From an uncultured Sutterella sp. (GTDB taxonomy: Bacteria > Pseudomonadota > Gammaproteobacteria > Burkholderiales > Burkholderiaceae_F), in NCBI GenBank assembly GCA_949287305.1, contig CASEFX010000007.1:62001-126000 (forward strand): a stretch of 64,000 bases of DNA. The letters are read 5' to 3'. Positions 27,343 through 37,266 of the stretch are shown here, in pieces (within the stretch, counting starts at the first letter, position 1; each line of letters opens with the position of its first letter). The translations under genes were made by a program, and so were the position numbers. The notes beneath the pieces were generated by a model. That model had not been told where the DNA came from, did not search any database, and worked only from the letters and a program-made list of their open reading frames with translations.

Positions 27343-27729
27343 ATGACGGGCGTCACCTGGGAGGGCGCGGCCGCCGTCGCGGCGGGCGCGGCCCTCGGCG
27401 CACTTTGCCGCTGGCTCCTCACGGTCGGCCTCGGAAGCTTCGGCGGACTCGCGGCGGGAACGCTCGCCGCGAATCTCGCCGGATGCTTTGCGGCGGGCAT
27501 TCTCGCGGGGTGCTTCGCGGTCTTTCCCGTGAACGACGCGCTCAGACTTCTCCTCGTCACGGGCTTCTTGGGCGGTCTCACCACGTTTTCGACCTTTTCG
27601 ACCGAATCCGTGGGTTTTCTGCTGGACGGCGCCTGGAGCCGTTGGGGCAGGCACCTTCTCTTCCACGTGGTCGGGGGGCTTGCCGCCGCGACGGCGGGCG
27701 TCCTTCTGACCCGCTGGATCCTTCGCTGA
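27343..27729 (+). CDS. crcB: Fluoride channel CrcB/Fluc
   Basis: 128 residues, four predicted membrane helices. Family hallmarks are GALCRWLLT in the first helix, the Asn in LAANLAGCFAAG and the signature GFLGGLTTFSTFSTE. Fluc proteins form antiparallel dimeric fluoride exporters that protect against cytoplasmic fluoride. No fluoride riboswitch can be seen because the gene begins 5 bases after ltaE and must share its transcript. Confidence 0.93.
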   Translation: MTGVTWEGAAAVAAGAALGALCRWLLTVGLGSFGGLAAGTLAANLAGCFAAGILAGCFAVFPVNDALRLLLVTGFLGGLTTFSTFSTESVGFLLDGAWSRWGRHLLFHVVGGLAAATAGVLLTRWILR

Positions 27730-27769
27730 CGCGGATACACTTTGCAATCTTTCCGCCTTCTTTCTTCCC

Positions 27770-27799
27770 CTTGTTTTTTGCGCTTCCCGCACTCATATG
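27770..27799 (+). promoter_or_regulatory. Possible heat-shock (sigma-32-like) promoter of clpB
   Basis: CTTGTTT at 27770-27776 and ACTCATATG about 14 bases downstream roughly resemble the sigma-32 pattern CTTGAAA/CCCATNT, about 60 bases before the clpB start. The match is partial. Confidence 0.4.
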
Positions 27800-27854
27800 T
27801 TGAGTATCAGAACACTACATCGTCGACTGTTCGACGAAAGGAAGAAAGAAACCC

Positions 27855-30446
27855 ATGCGTCAGGACAAATTGACCACGAAATTCCAGCAGGCGCTCGGCG
27901 ACGCGCAGTCCGTCGCTCTGGCGCACGACCATCAGGTGCTTGAACCCATTCACCTCCTGGCCGCTCTGCTGAAGGATTCCGAAGACGCAAGCCGCAGTCT
28001 TCTCGAGCGCGCCGGCGTGAACGTCGGACAGCTCGAGCGCCGCGTCGAAGAGCGTCTTCGCGCCATGCCGAGCGTTTCGGGCACGGACGGCGACATTCAG
28101 ATTTCGCGTGAACTCGGGAACATCCTCAACCTCACGGAAAAGGAGGCGATGAAGCGCAACGACCGCTACATCTCCACCGAAATGTTCCTGCTTGCGCTCT
28201 GCGAAGACAAGAGCGAGGCGGGTCGGCTTGCGCGCGAATGCGGGCTCACCCGCAGCGCCATGGAAATGGCGATTTCTGCCGTGCGCGGCAGCGACGGCGC
28301 GGACAACCCCGACGCCGAAAGCCAGCGCGAAGCGCTCAAGAAGTACACGATCGACCTCACGGACCTCGCGCGCCGCGGCAAACTCGACCCGGTGATCGGG
28401 CGCGACGACGAAATCCGCCGCACCATGCAGATTCTGCAGCGCCGCAGCAAGAACAACCCCGTCCTCATCGGCGAACCCGGTGTCGGCAAGACCGCCGTCG
28501 TCGAAGGGCTCGCGCAGCGCATCGTCAACGGCGAAGTCCCCGACACCCTGAAGGGAAAGCGCGTGCTGAGCCTCGACATGGCGGGCCTCATCGCGGGCGC
28601 CAAGTACCGCGGCGAATTCGAGGAACGTCTGAAGAAGCTCCTTGAAGAAGTCACGAAGGAAGAGGGCCGCATCATCCTCTTCATCGACGAACTCCACACG
28701 GTGGTGGGCGCCGGCAAGACCGAAGGCAGCATGGACGCAGGCAACATGTTGAAGCCTGCGCTTGCGCGCGGGGAACTCCACGTGATTGGCGCCACGACGC
28801 TTGACGAATACCGCAAGTACGTCGAAAAGGACGCGGCGCTCGAGCGTCGTTTCCAGAAGGTGATGATCGACGAACCGTCGGTCGAGGACACCATCGCGAT
28901 TCTGCGCGGTCTGCAGGAAAAGTACGAAGCGCATCACGGCGTCGAAATCACCGACCCCGCGATCGTCGCGGCGGCGGAACTCTCGCACCGCTACATCACG
29001 GACCGCTTCCTCCCCGACAAGGCGATCGACCTGATCGACGAAGCGGCGGCGCGCATCAAGATGGAAATCGACTCGAAGCCCGAGGCGCTCGACAAGCTTG
29101 ACCGCCGTCTCATCCAGCTCAAGATCGAGCGCGAAGCGATGAAGAAGGAAACGGACGAAGCCTCGAAGAAGCGCCTCGAAGCGATCGAAGAGGAAATCGA
29201 ACGTCTCTCGCGCGAATACTCCGACCTTGAGGAAGTGTGGAAGCGCGAAAAGAGCGAAGCCTTGGGCGCCAAGAGCGTGCGCGACGAAATCGAAGAGGTT
29301 CGCCGCCAGATGGAGGAATACCGCCGCACGGCGCAGTACGAAAAGCTCGCGCAGCTGCAGTACGAACGCCTCCCGAAGCTTGAAGAACGCCTGCGCCGCG
29401 CCGAAAAGGCCGAGGGCGCGGATAAGCCCATGAAGCTTCTTCGCACCGCGGTGGGCGCCGAGGAAATCGCCGAGGTGGTGAGCCGCGCGACCGGCATTCC
29501 GGTCTCGAAGATGATGGAGGGCGAACGCCAGAAGCTCCTTCACATGGGCGAGACGCTCGCGAAGCGCGTGGTGGGTCAGGAAGAAGCCGTGCAGCGCGTG
29601 ACGGAAACGATTCTGCGCAGCCGCGCGGGCCTTGCGGACCCGAACCGTCCGTACGGAAGCTTCCTCTTTCTCGGGCCCACGGGCGTCGGCAAGACCGAAC
29701 TCACGAAGGCGCTGGCGAACTTCCTCTTTGACTCCGACGATGCGCTCATCCGCATCGACATGAGCGAATTCATGGAAAAGCACAGCGTCGCCCGTCTGAT
29801 CGGCGCGCCTCCGGGATACGTGGGCTACGAAGAAGGCGGCTACCTCACGGAAGCCGTCCGCCGCAAGCCCTATTCGGTGATTCTCTTGGACGAAGTCGAA
29901 AAGGCGCATCCCGACGTCTTCAACGTGCTGCTGCAGGTTTTGGACGACGGCCGCATGACGGACGGTCAGGGCCGCACGGTCGACTTCAAGAACACGGTCA
30001 TCGTGATGACGTCGAACCTCGGGGCCTTCGAAATCGAACGCCTCGCCGGAGCGCCGCACGAAGAGATCCGCGAAGCCGTGATGAAGGAAGTGAAGGAACA
30101 CTTCCGTCCGGAATTCGTGAACCGCATCGACGAGATCGTGGTCTTCAACTCGCTCGGCAAGGAATCGATCCGCCGCATCGCGAACCTGCAGCTTGACCTC
30201 TTGAAGGGCCGCATGGCCGCGCAGGACCTCAAGCTCGAGCTCACGGACGCCGCGCTCGACAAGGTGGCCGAAGCGGGCTTCGACGTGCAGTTCGGTGCGC
30301 GTCCTCTGAAGCGCGCCGTGCAGGAACACGTCGAGAACCCGGTCGCCCGTCTGATCCTCGAAGGGAAGGTCCTTCCCGGCGGCAAGGTCGTGGGCGACGT
30401 GCAGGACGGCAAACTCGTCTTCACGGTCGAAAATCCGACCGAATAA
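27855..30446 (+). CDS. clpB: ATP-dependent disaggregase ClpB
   Basis: 863 residues, full length. N-domain ([37 protein letters not shown]), first AAA+ with Walker [15 protein letters not shown] (about residue 207) and [26 protein letters not shown], a coiled-coil middle domain of about 130 residues ([18 protein letters not shown] to [12 protein letters not shown]), and second AAA+ with Walker [15 protein letters not shown] and sensor [15 protein letters not shown]. It rescues aggregated proteins with DnaK. The presence of the middle domain separates it from ClpA/ClpC. Confidence 0.98.
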   Translation: MRQDKLTTKFQQALGDAQSVALAHDHQVLEPIHLLAALLKDSEDASRSLLERAGVNVGQLERRVEERLRAMPSVSGTDGDIQISRELGNILNLTEKEAMKRNDRYISTEMFLLALCEDKSEAGRLARECGLTRSAMEMAISAVRGSDGADNPDAESQREALKKYTIDLTDLARRGKLDPVIGRDDEIRRTMQILQRRSKNNPVLIGEPGVGKTAVVEGLAQRIVNGEVPDTLKGKRVLSLDMAGLIAGAKYRGEFEERLKKLLEEVTKEEGRIILFIDELHTVVGAGKTEGSMDAGNMLKPALARGELHVIGATTLDEYRKYVEKDAALERRFQKVMIDEPSVEDTIAILRGLQEKYEAHHGVEITDPAIVAAAELSHRYITDRFLPDKAIDLIDEAAARIKMEIDSKPEALDKLDRRLIQLKIEREAMKKETDEASKKRLEAIEEEIERLSREYSDLEEVWKREKSEALGAKSVRDEIEEVRRQMEEYRRTAQYEKLAQLQYERLPKLEERLRRAEKAEGADKPMKLLRTAVGAEEIAEVVSRATGIPVSKMMEGERQKLLHMGETLAKRVVGQEEAVQRVTETILRSRAGLADPNRPYGSFLFLGPTGVGKTELTKALANFLFDSDDALIRIDMSEFMEKHSVARLIGAPPGYVGYEEGGYLTEAVRRKPYSVILLDEVEKAHPDVFNVLLQVLDDGRMTDGQGRTVDFKNTVIVMTSNLGAFEIERLAGAPHEEIREAVMKEVKEHFRPEFVNRIDEIVVFNSLGKESIRRIANLQLDLLKGRMAAQDLKLELTDAALDKVAEAGFDVQFGARPLKRAVQEHVENPVARLILEGKVLPGGKVVGDVQDGKLVFTVENPTE

Positions 30447-30456
30447 CCTCGACGGC

Positions 30457-30524
30457 GGCGCCCGCAAGGGCGCCCCGCCTCAAGGGCAAGAACGCCCGGG
30501 ATGCTCGGTGCATCTCGGGCGTTC
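30457..30524 (+). terminator. Paired stem-loops after clpB (likely transcript end)
   Basis: Two hairpins: GGCGCCC/GGGCGCC (30457-30463, 30468-30474) and a 15-bp imperfect stem (30490-30504 with 30510-30524). Neither is followed by a T-run, so they may be a weak or Rho-assisted end. Confidence 0.45.
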
Positions 30525-30742
30525 GCGTCTTCATCCGTACCGCAATCCACACGCGGTCAAACCGAGCGGAGGCGTCTGCGAGACGAACGCTCTCTCTTTT
30601 GTTGCGTCATCGCGAACAGGTGGAAGCCAGAGGAGTCCGCCGATTCCACTCGCGTCCTTCGGAAAGAACGGACGGTTAAGATTGCCGTCACTTCGCCGTG
30701 CGAGACTTCAGGGCATCGACCCCATACCAAGAGGAGACTCAA

Positions 30743-31402
30743 GTGAAGAAATCCCTGTTGCTCGGCCTCGGACTCGCGGCCGCCGCCGCGAGCGCCACGG
30801 CCGCGCCCTCACTCGTCGAAGCGCTCAGCGCCTGCGACACGACCTTTTACGAAGCGCTCGCCAAGGACAAGAAGATTCCCGAGGCGCTCAAGGTCCGCAA
30901 GGACAATCTCGCCTTTTTGAAGCTGAAGGGCGAACAACTTGAAGAAATTCCCTTCAAGAAGACCTTCCGCGACAACGGTCTGACGATCACGGGCTTCATC
31001 GTGAGCGACGCGATCGAACGCTTCTTCGGCGTTCCCGACATGCACAACCACTTCTGGGGCTTCACGGTGAAGGAAGACTGGATGGGCGTCGTCGAAAAGC
31101 TGCGCCTCGACTGGGAAGCGATCGACACGAACCACAAGGCCGCGCATTTCGGCATGAAGGCCCGTGAAAACGGCGGCTCCGAATGGAAGGTGTACGTGCG
31201 TCCGCAGGATCGTGATATGCCGGAATTCGGCCGCGCCGAAAAGGCCTTCCACGTCTCGCCCTATAAGGACGGCGCCATGATCTTCTGCTCGCTCCAGAGC
31301 GCGGGCGCGCCCGACGAAGCGATCCTCGCCTCGACCCGTCCCGACCTTCTCTGGGCGGCCGAAGCTGAAGAAGCCAAGGAAAAGGCCGCGGCGAAGAAGT
31401 AA
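30743..31402 (+). CDS. Secreted protein of unknown family
   Basis: 219 residues from the GTG at 30743, with GAGGAG at 30731-30736 fixing the start. Residues 1-20 are a Sec signal peptide (KKSLLLGLGLAAAAASATA, cut after AxA). The mature part, about 199 residues, starts PSLVEALSACDTTFYEALAKDKKIPEALKVRKDN; a central block has PDMHNHFWGFTVKEDWMGVVEKLRLDW and there are only two Cys (ACDTTF and FCSLQ). It ends in a charged Ala/Glu/Lys tail. I do not recognise the family. It stands alone between clpB and putP with its own terminator, so it is probably a periplasmic protein; no function is proposed. Confidence 0.7.
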   Translation: MKKSLLLGLGLAAAAASATAAPSLVEALSACDTTFYEALAKDKKIPEALKVRKDNLAFLKLKGEQLEEIPFKKTFRDNGLTITGFIVSDAIERFFGVPDMHNHFWGFTVKEDWMGVVEKLRLDWEAIDTNHKAAHFGMKARENGGSEWKVYVRPQDRDMPEFGRAEKAFHVSPYKDGAMIFCSLQSAGAPDEAILASTRPDLLWAAEAEEAKEKAAAKK

Positions 31403-31460
31403 TCCGCAAGGTGTTCTCCCAAAGGCGGGTGCCGCGGCATTCGCTTTTGACCGAAGAAAA

Positions 31461-31495
31461 GGGGGAGCGGCTTTGAAGCCGCTCCCCCTTTTTTT
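31461..31495 (+). terminator. Bidirectional terminator after the secreted protein gene
   Basis: Perfect 12-bp stem (31461-31472 with 31477-31488), loop TTGA, then seven T; on the minus side the sequence also reads TTTTC, so putP can end here as well. Confidence 0.92.
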
Positions 31496-31519
31496 CCTAA
31501 TGGCGCAATCGATTCGTCG

Positions 31520-33001
31520 TCAGACCTTGCGGACGATCGCGTCGACTTCGTCGAAGGTGGCGCAGATGGAGTCGCTCGGCTTCTTGCCGAGAAGGCTCAC
31601 CACGACGATGGCGATCGTCGCGAAGAGGAAGCCCGGGACCATTTCATAGAGGCCGAACCAGGCGTAGTGGTTCCAGACGAGGACCGTGAGGGCGCCCGTG
31701 ATCATGCCCGCGAGGGCGCCGTTTCGCGTCATGCGCTTCCAGCGAAGCGAGAGGATGATGACGGGACCGAAGGCCGCGCCGAAGCCCGCCCAGGCGTAAG
31801 CGACGAGCGAGAGCACGAGGCTGTTGGGGTCCATCGCCATCCAGACGGCGACGGCCGAGATGAGGAGCACCATGGCGCGGCCCACCCAGACGAGCTCGAA
31901 CTGCGTGGCCTTAGGGCGAAGGAAGGTGCGGTAGAAGTCTTCCGTGAGGGTCGAGCTGCAGACGAGCAGTTGGCACGAGAGCGTCGACATGACGGCCGCG
32001 AGAATGGCCGACATCAGGATGCCCGCGATCCAGGGATTGAAGAGAAGCTGCGAGAGAACGATGAAGACGCGTTCGTGATTTTCCACGACGAGTCCCGCCA
32101 CGTCGGGATGTTCGGCGAAATAGGCCGCGCCGAAGAAGCCCACGGCCACGGCGCCCGAGAGGCAGAAGGCCATCCAGAGGGTCGCCACGCGGCGCGCGTT
32201 CGGGATGATGCTCGCGTTGCGTGCCGCCATGAAGCGAACGAGAATGTGGGGTTGGCCGAAATACCCGAGCCCCCAGGCGACGAGCCCGACGATGCCGATC
32301 CAGGTGTGGCCGCTCATGAGGTTGATCATCTTCGGATCGATTTCGGCGACGCGGTTCACGGTGACCTCAAAGCCGCCCAGGTCCCACATGACGGCGATCG
32401 GCGTCACGATGAGGGCGAGGCACATGAGGGCTGCCTGAATCGTGTCGGTCCAGCTCACGGCGAGGAAGCCTCCGAGGAAGACGTAGAGAATCGTCGCGGC
32501 GGCGCCGATGTAGAGCGCCGTCTCGTAGGACATGTCGAAGGTGTTCTCAAAGAGGCGCGCGCCTGCGACGACGCCCGAGGCGCAGTAGATCGTAAAGAAG
32601 ATCAGAATGACGGTCGCCGCGCAGATGCGAAGCAGATTCTGTTTGTCTTCGAAGCGGTGCGAGAAGTAGTCGGGGAGCGTGAGCGCGTTGTGGGTCTTTT
32701 CCGTGTAGACGCGAAGTCGCGCCGCGACGATGCACCAGTTGATGTAGGAGCCGATGATGAGGCCGATGGCGATCCAGGCTTCGCGAATCCCCATGAGGAA
32801 GACGGCGCCCGGCAACCCCATCAGCAACCAGCCGCTCATGTCGGACGCGCCCACCGAGAGGGCCGTGACGAGACCGTTGAGACTGCGGCCGCCGAGAATG
32901 TAGTCGCTGTAGTTGCGCGTGTAGCGGTAGGCGAAAAGCCCGACGCCCACCATGACGATCAAATACCCTACGAAGGTGATCGCAGTAGGATTCGAGAACA
33001 T
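31520..33001 (-). CDS. putP: Sodium/proline symporter PutP
   Basis: 493 residues of the SSS family with about 13 membrane helices. Family motifs: YRYTRNYSDYILGGRSLNG, VGASDMSGWLLMGLPG (sodium site region), LGYFGQPHILVRFMAA and SAILAAVMSTLSCQLLVCSSTLTEDFYR. PutP imports L-proline with sodium. No putA is seen, so proline is likely used as nutrient, osmolyte or both through enzymes elsewhere. The Shine-Dalgarno is weak (AAAACC). Confidence 0.93.
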   Translation of the reverse strand: MFSNPTAITFVGYLIVMVGVGLFAYRYTRNYSDYILGGRSLNGLVTALSVGASDMSGWLLMGLPGAVFLMGIREAWIAIGLIIGSYINWCIVAARLRVYTEKTHNALTLPDYFSHRFEDKQNLLRICAATVILIFFTIYCASGVVAGARLFENTFDMSYETALYIGAAATILYVFLGGFLAVSWTDTIQAALMCLALIVTPIAVMWDLGGFEVTVNRVAEIDPKMINLMSGHTWIGIVGLVAWGLGYFGQPHILVRFMAARNASIIPNARRVATLWMAFCLSGAVAVGFFGAAYFAEHPDVAGLVVENHERVFIVLSQLLFNPWIAGILMSAILAAVMSTLSCQLLVCSSTLTEDFYRTFLRPKATQFELVWVGRAMVLLISAVAVWMAMDPNSLVLSLVAYAWAGFGAAFGPVIILSLRWKRMTRNGALAGMITGALTVLVWNHYAWFGLYEMVPGFLFATIAIVVVSLLGKKPSDSICATFDEVDAIVRKV

Positions 33002-33075
33002 AGGTTTTGTTTTTCTGGGGTTTGAGGGTTTGGAGGACCGCTTTTCGCGGTCGATTTTCTAGTATAGGAGAATTC

Positions 33076-33102
33076 TTCGGCCCGCCAAGGGCGCGGGCCG
33101 AA
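33076..33102 (-). terminator. Stem-loop after moaA
   Basis: Ten-bp arms (33076-33085 with 33093-33102); on the minus strand it is followed by GAATTCTCC, a poor T-run. Confidence 0.5.
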
Positions 33103-33128
33103 GGAAAAACTCCTTAGAAGGCGAATTC

Positions 33129-34241
33129 TCAGCCGCCGATGTAGCTCATTTCGATTTTGGGACGGTCGGGCGTGAGGCCGAGGGCGCGAAGTTCCGAGTA
33201 GCGGTTTTCGCGCGCGGACCAGATGCGTCCGAGCGCCTCCTCGATTTCGAAGTCCGTCGCGCCGCCGCGCAGGAGCGTGCGCAGGTCGTAGCCTTCGGTC
33301 GCGAAAAGGCAGAGATAGAGACGCCCTTCCATCGAGATGCGGGCGCGCGAGCAGTCGCGGCAGAAGGCGCGCGTCACGGAACTGATGCAGCCGAACTCCC
33401 CGGCGCCGTCGACGTAGCGCCAGCGCGTGGCGGTTTCGCCGATGTAGTTGGGGTTGATCGGTTCGACCTCGTAGCTCGAGCGGATGCGCTCGACGACTTC
33501 CGCCGAGGGAACGACGTCGGTCATGCGCCAGCCGTTGGAGCTTCCCACGTCCATGTATTCGATGAAGCGCGGAATGACGCCCGTGTTGCGGAACCGTTCG
33601 CAGATCTTGAGGATTTCGTCCTCGTTGACGCCGCGCTTGACGACGGTGTTCACCTTCACCTTGAGGCCCGCTTCGAGCGCCGCGTCGATCGCTTCAAGCA
33701 CCTTGGCCGCGGGAAAGCCCACGTCGTTGAAGGACTGAAAGATCGTCTCGTCCATGGCGTCGAGGCTCACCGTCACGCGCTTCAAGCCCGCTTCCGTGAG
33801 GGCGGGGAGCTTCTTCTTGAGAATGGAGGCGTTCGTCGTGATGGCGACGTCGGGGGCCTCCCCGTCGACGGTCTTGAGCGAGAGGAGGTCGGCGACGAGA
33901 CGTTCGATCCCCTTGCGCAGAAGCGGTTCGCCCCCGGTGAGGCGGAACTTCTTGACGCCGTGGCGCACGGCGATGCGGGCGAGACGCATGATTTCCTCGA
34001 AGCTCAAAAGCTCCGTCTGCGGAAGAAACGAGTAGCGGCTCGTGAAGATTTCCTTGGGCATGCAGTAGCGGCAGCGGAAGTTGCAGTGGTCCGTCACCGA
34101 AATGCGCAGGTCGCGCAGCGGCCGGCCGAGCGCGTCCGTCCAGAAGCCGTCCGTCGTGCGGATCGCTCCGCTCTGCGGAACCGGAAGCGAGCGCACGTGC
34201 GTCGCGTCGGAAATGGGAATGATGCCGGAATCGTTTTTCAT
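33129..34241 (-). CDS. moaA: GTP 3',8-cyclase MoaA
   Basis: 370 residues. Radical SAM cluster CNFRCRYCMPKE (about residues 52-64), GGEPLLRKG, and the C-terminal second [4Fe-4S] motif FCRDCSRARISMEGRLYLC, with the required C-terminal Gly-Gly (SYIGG). MoaA rearranges GTP to the cyclic pyranopterin precursor with MoaC, the first step to molybdopterin. It is about 9 kb from the moeA-moaD-moaE group, so cofactor genes are split in this genome; moaC is not in the window. There is no clear Shine-Dalgarno before the ATG. Confidence 0.96.
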   Translation of the reverse strand: MKNDSGIIPISDATHVRSLPVPQSGAIRTTDGFWTDALGRPLRDLRISVTDHCNFRCRYCMPKEIFTSRYSFLPQTELLSFEEIMRLARIAVRHGVKKFRLTGGEPLLRKGIERLVADLLSLKTVDGEAPDVAITTNASILKKKLPALTEAGLKRVTVSLDAMDETIFQSFNDVGFPAAKVLEAIDAALEAGLKVKVNTVVKRGVNEDEILKICERFRNTGVIPRFIEYMDVGSSNGWRMTDVVPSAEVVERIRSSYEVEPINPNYIGETATRWRYVDGAGEFGCISSVTRAFCRDCSRARISMEGRLYLCLFATEGYDLRTLLRGGATDFEIEEALGRIWSARENRYSELRALGLTPDRPKIEMSYIGG

Positions 34242-34312
34242 GCTTGGAAGGAAAAATCGTCGCCGAAAAGAAGCATTCTAGAGAAGAATGCGCGCCAAGG
34301 CAAAAGAGCTCC

Positions 34313-35251
34313 TCACATCGGGCCCGACTGGGCCGTGCGGGCGAGCGCCGCATAGAATTCGTAGCGCTCGGGGCGGATGAGCCCCTCCTCGACGGCGCGC
34401 TTCACCGAACATCCGGGTTCGTCGAGATGGCGGCAGTTGAAGAAGCGGCAGCCTTCGACGTGCTCGGCGATGTCGGGCATCGCGCGCAGGATGTCGAGAA
34501 GCGTGAGGTGGGCGAGCCCGAACTCCTGAAAGCCCGGCGTGTCGACGACGGCGCCCGAGCCCCCGCAGCGGGCGAGGTCGTACCAACGCGCGGCGGTCGT
34601 CGTCTGACGTCCGAGGTTGAGGGCTTCGGAAAATTCCCGCGTCGCCGCTTCGGCGTAGGGTACGAGCAGATTCAAAATCGTCGACTTCCCCATCCCGGAC
34701 TGGCCGACCAAGAGCGTGGTCTTTCCTTCGAAGCGGGGCTTGAGCGTCGCGATCGTTCCTTCGGGATCGGCGGTGGCGGAGACTTCGACCACGTCGTGCC
34801 CAATTTCGCGAAGAAGCGCCACGGCGTCGTCCGCCGTTTCGGCCTCGTCGAGAAGATCCTTTTTGTTGCGGATCACGAGCGCGGGCAGGTCCGCCTGATG
34901 CGCGGCGAGAAGCGCCCGCCAGATGAACCAGGGGTTGAAGGAGGGGCGCGACGCAAAGACGATCGCCACCTGTTCGACGTTGGCGGCGAGTGTCTTGATG
35001 CGCCACTCGTCCGAGCGGTAGAGAAGCGACTTGCGCGGTTCGATCGCCTCGATCGCGGCGACGCCCGAGACGGGCTCGGTGCAGTGCACGAGGTCGCCCA
35101 CGACCACGTCGCCCTTCTTGCCGCGGCGGTGCGCTTCGAAGGTTTCTCCCGTTTCGGTCGTTACGAAATGGTGTCGGCCGTGTCCGGCCGTCACGCGGCC
35201 GAAAACGGGGGCCTCAACGGGTTGACGGGGATTGCGGGGAAATTTCGCCAC
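34313..35251 (-). CDS. rsgA: Small ribosomal subunit biogenesis GTPase RsgA
   Basis: 312 residues, GTG start (preceded by GGAGACC). N-terminal OB fold, then a circularly permuted GTPase: G4 VIRNKKDLLD comes before G1 LLVGQSGMGKSTIL (about 166-179), G3 VDTPGFQEFGL, and the C-terminal zinc motif CRFFNCRHLDEPGC. RsgA matures the 30S subunit late in assembly. The stop of the M48-like gene lies 38 bases inside this coding sequence, so the two overlap and are probably co-translated. Confidence 0.95.
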   Translation of the reverse strand: MAKFPRNPRQPVEAPVFGRVTAGHGRHHFVTTETGETFEAHRRGKKGDVVVGDLVHCTEPVSGVAAIEAIEPRKSLLYRSDEWRIKTLAANVEQVAIVFASRPSFNPWFIWRALLAAHQADLPALVIRNKKDLLDEAETADDAVALLREIGHDVVEVSATADPEGTIATLKPRFEGKTTLLVGQSGMGKSTILNLLVPYAEAATREFSEALNLGRQTTTAARWYDLARCGGSGAVVDTPGFQEFGLAHLTLLDILRAMPDIAEHVEGCRFFNCRHLDEPGCSVKRAVEEGLIRPERYEFYAALARTAQSGPM

Positions 35252-36617
35252 GATGTTGGTCTCCGATCGACGCGGCGGCGTACTTCCGACGGTCGAAGTT
35301 TGAGTAGACGACGGGTTGTTCGGGATCCTGTCCGGAATCCTTCAGGTACTTGCGAAGCCGCGCGACGCGCATCGTCACGTGCGGACGCGAGTAATGGAAA
35401 AGCGAATAGAGGTGCGAGGGCCAGAGGCTCGACGAGTAGTCGCGGTGCAGCTTCACGAGCGCCCGGATCATGGGGCCCGCGCCCACGAGGCGCGCGCCGT
35501 AGAGGTCGGCGTCGTACTGCAGGGCCCGCGCAAGGAGATTCCGAAGCGGCGTGAAGGGATAGAAGATGATCGGGAAGGTCGCGATCGCGACGGCGAGCAC
35601 CCAGCCGGCGTTGGCCGCCCCGGTGTGGAAGGTGACGTGACGGCTCACGCCGAAGCCCTCGAAGAAGACGCCGTGCGTGCTTCCCCAGCCCGCAAAGGCG
35701 GCGAGCGCAAGCCCCCAGAGAGCGAGGACCGTCGTGCGAAGAAGCGTGTGCCGATGACGGATGTGCCCGACGTCGTGCGCGATGAGCGCGAGGATTTCCG
35801 TCGGGGTGAGGACCTGCATGGCGTGTGAGAAGATGACGACGCGGCGGCGCTTTCCCCAGCCCGCGAGCACGACGTGGCTGTGCTTCCAGAGGCGCGGGCG
35901 GTTCGTGACGACGAGGTCCGTCATCGTGAAGCCTTCGGAGGCGAGAAAGTCGCGGACCATGGCGCGGAAGGATTCGTCGCGCACCGGGCGGATGCGGCGG
36001 TGCCGGAAAAGACCGTAGACGATGCCGAGTTGGCGGCGCCAGAAAAGATAGAGAAGCCAGGCGACCCAGAGAAGGAGCCACCAGTAGTCTCCGGCGAAGT
36101 CAAAGACGGTCAGCGAGAGTGCGATGAGGGGGAGAGCGGCGAGATAACCCGCCACGGTCTCGCGGATCCCGCGAAGAAGCGCCCGCTTCGCAACGCTGCG
36201 CTTGACCCCGTAGCTCTTTTTTACGCGCTGCCGCATGTACCAGCCGAGCGGAAATTCGACGATGAGCGCGAGAAGGAGCAGGACGGCGAGCGTGAGCCAC
36301 TGCGCGGCCTGACCGGGGCCGAGGATCGCCGTGCTCGCCGCGGCGAGCACTGTGAGCCCCTGACCGTAGGTCATGAGCCAGGCAAAAAGGGCCCCCGCAA
36401 AGACAAGAAGGAGCTCCGCCTGAGCGACTTCCCCCGTGTAGTTGGCGGCGCGGCGCTGAGCCGCTTCGCTCGTGCGTCCGGCGAAATCCTCGGGAATTTC
36501 TCCGGCCTTGGCGTCGGCCTTGTGCGAGTGCAGCGCCGTAAGGAAGCACTCGGCGAGGACGAAGAACGCGAGGGTCGAATAAAAGAGGATCTCCAGCGTG
36601 TGCGCGGTGAGGGCCAT
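35214..36617 (-). CDS. M48-family membrane metallopeptidase homologue with altered active site
   Basis: 467 residues from the ATG at 36617. Multiple membrane helices in the first half (about residues 10-30, 70-95, 105-125, 155-200). The peptidase domain has the family layout but the HExxH motif reads HDVGH (residues 281-285) and the third-ligand motif E-x-x-A-D reads QYDAD (about 367-371). In Ste24/HtpX-type enzymes the two Glu are the catalytic base and a zinc ligand, so catalysis is probably changed or lost. The order orn - M48 - rsgA is typical of betaproteobacteria, so it is the orthologue despite the changes. No Shine-Dalgarno is visible at the start. Confidence 0.85.
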   Translation of the reverse strand: MALTAHTLEILFYSTLAFFVLAECFLTALHSHKADAKAGEIPEDFAGRTSEAAQRRAANYTGEVAQAELLLVFAGALFAWLMTYGQGLTVLAAASTAILGPGQAAQWLTLAVLLLLALIVEFPLGWYMRQRVKKSYGVKRSVAKRALLRGIRETVAGYLAALPLIALSLTVFDFAGDYWWLLLWVAWLLYLFWRRQLGIVYGLFRHRRIRPVRDESFRAMVRDFLASEGFTMTDLVVTNRPRLWKHSHVVLAGWGKRRRVVIFSHAMQVLTPTEILALIAHDVGHIRHRHTLLRTTVLALWGLALAAFAGWGSTHGVFFEGFGVSRHVTFHTGAANAGWVLAVAIATFPIIFYPFTPLRNLLARALQYDADLYGARLVGAGPMIRALVKLHRDYSSSLWPSHLYSLFHYSRPHVTMRVARLRKYLKDSGQDPEQPVVYSNFDRRKYAAASIGDQHRGEISPQSPSTR

Positions 36618-36702
36618 GGGGGAAATCAAAGGTGAAGGAAACGAAAACGAACTATTATAGAAACCCCGCGGCAGTGCCGCCTCCCAACGAAAAGGAAAAC
36701 GA

Positions 36703-37263
36703 ATGACCGAACGCGATCCCCGCTACAGCGCGGACAACCTCATCTGGATCGACATGGAAATGACGGGCCTTCAGCCCGAAGTGAATCGCGTGATCGAAGT
36801 GGCCGCCATTATCACGGACAAGAACCTCAACGTTCTGCACGAAGGTCCCGTGGTGGCGATTCATCAGACCGAAGACGTGCTCGACGGGATGGACGAGTGG
36901 AACCGCACGACCCACGGCCGTTCGGGACTGATCGACCGCGTGCGCTCGAGCGAAATCGACGAGGCCGCCGCGGCGAAGATGTTCGTCGAAACCTTCCGCC
37001 GCTTCGTTCCCGAAGGCGTGAGCCCGATGTGCGGCAACACGATCGGCCAGGACCGCCGCTTCATGGCGCGCTGGATGCCCGAGATGGAGCGCTACTTCCA
37101 CTACCGCTCGATCGACGTTTCGACCTTGAAGGAGCTCGCCAAGCGCTGGGCGCCCGAGTGGGAGAAGAAGTTCCCGAAGTCGACGCGCCACGAGGCGCTC
37201 TCCGACATTCAGGAGAGCATCGAGGAGCTTCGCTTCTACCGCGAACACATCATGAAGATCTGA
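36703..37263 (+). CDS. orn: Oligoribonuclease
   Basis: 186 residues. DEDDh exonuclease: [15 protein letters not shown] (first Asp/Glu pair), [20 protein letters not shown] and the final [18 protein letters not shown] with the catalytic His and Asp. It degrades 2-5 nt RNA and pGpG to nucleotides. Divergent from the M48-like gene as in many Burkholderiales; the GNAT gene starts 3 bases after the stop. Confidence 0.96.
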   Translation: MTERDPRYSADNLIWIDMEMTGLQPEVNRVIEVAAIITDKNLNVLHEGPVVAIHQTEDVLDGMDEWNRTTHGRSGLIDRVRSSEIDEAAAAKMFVETFRRFVPEGVSPMCGNTIGQDRRFMARWMPEMERYFHYRSIDVSTLKELAKRWAPEWEKKFPKSTRHEALSDIQESIEELRFYREHIMKI

Positions 37264-37266
37264 GCC

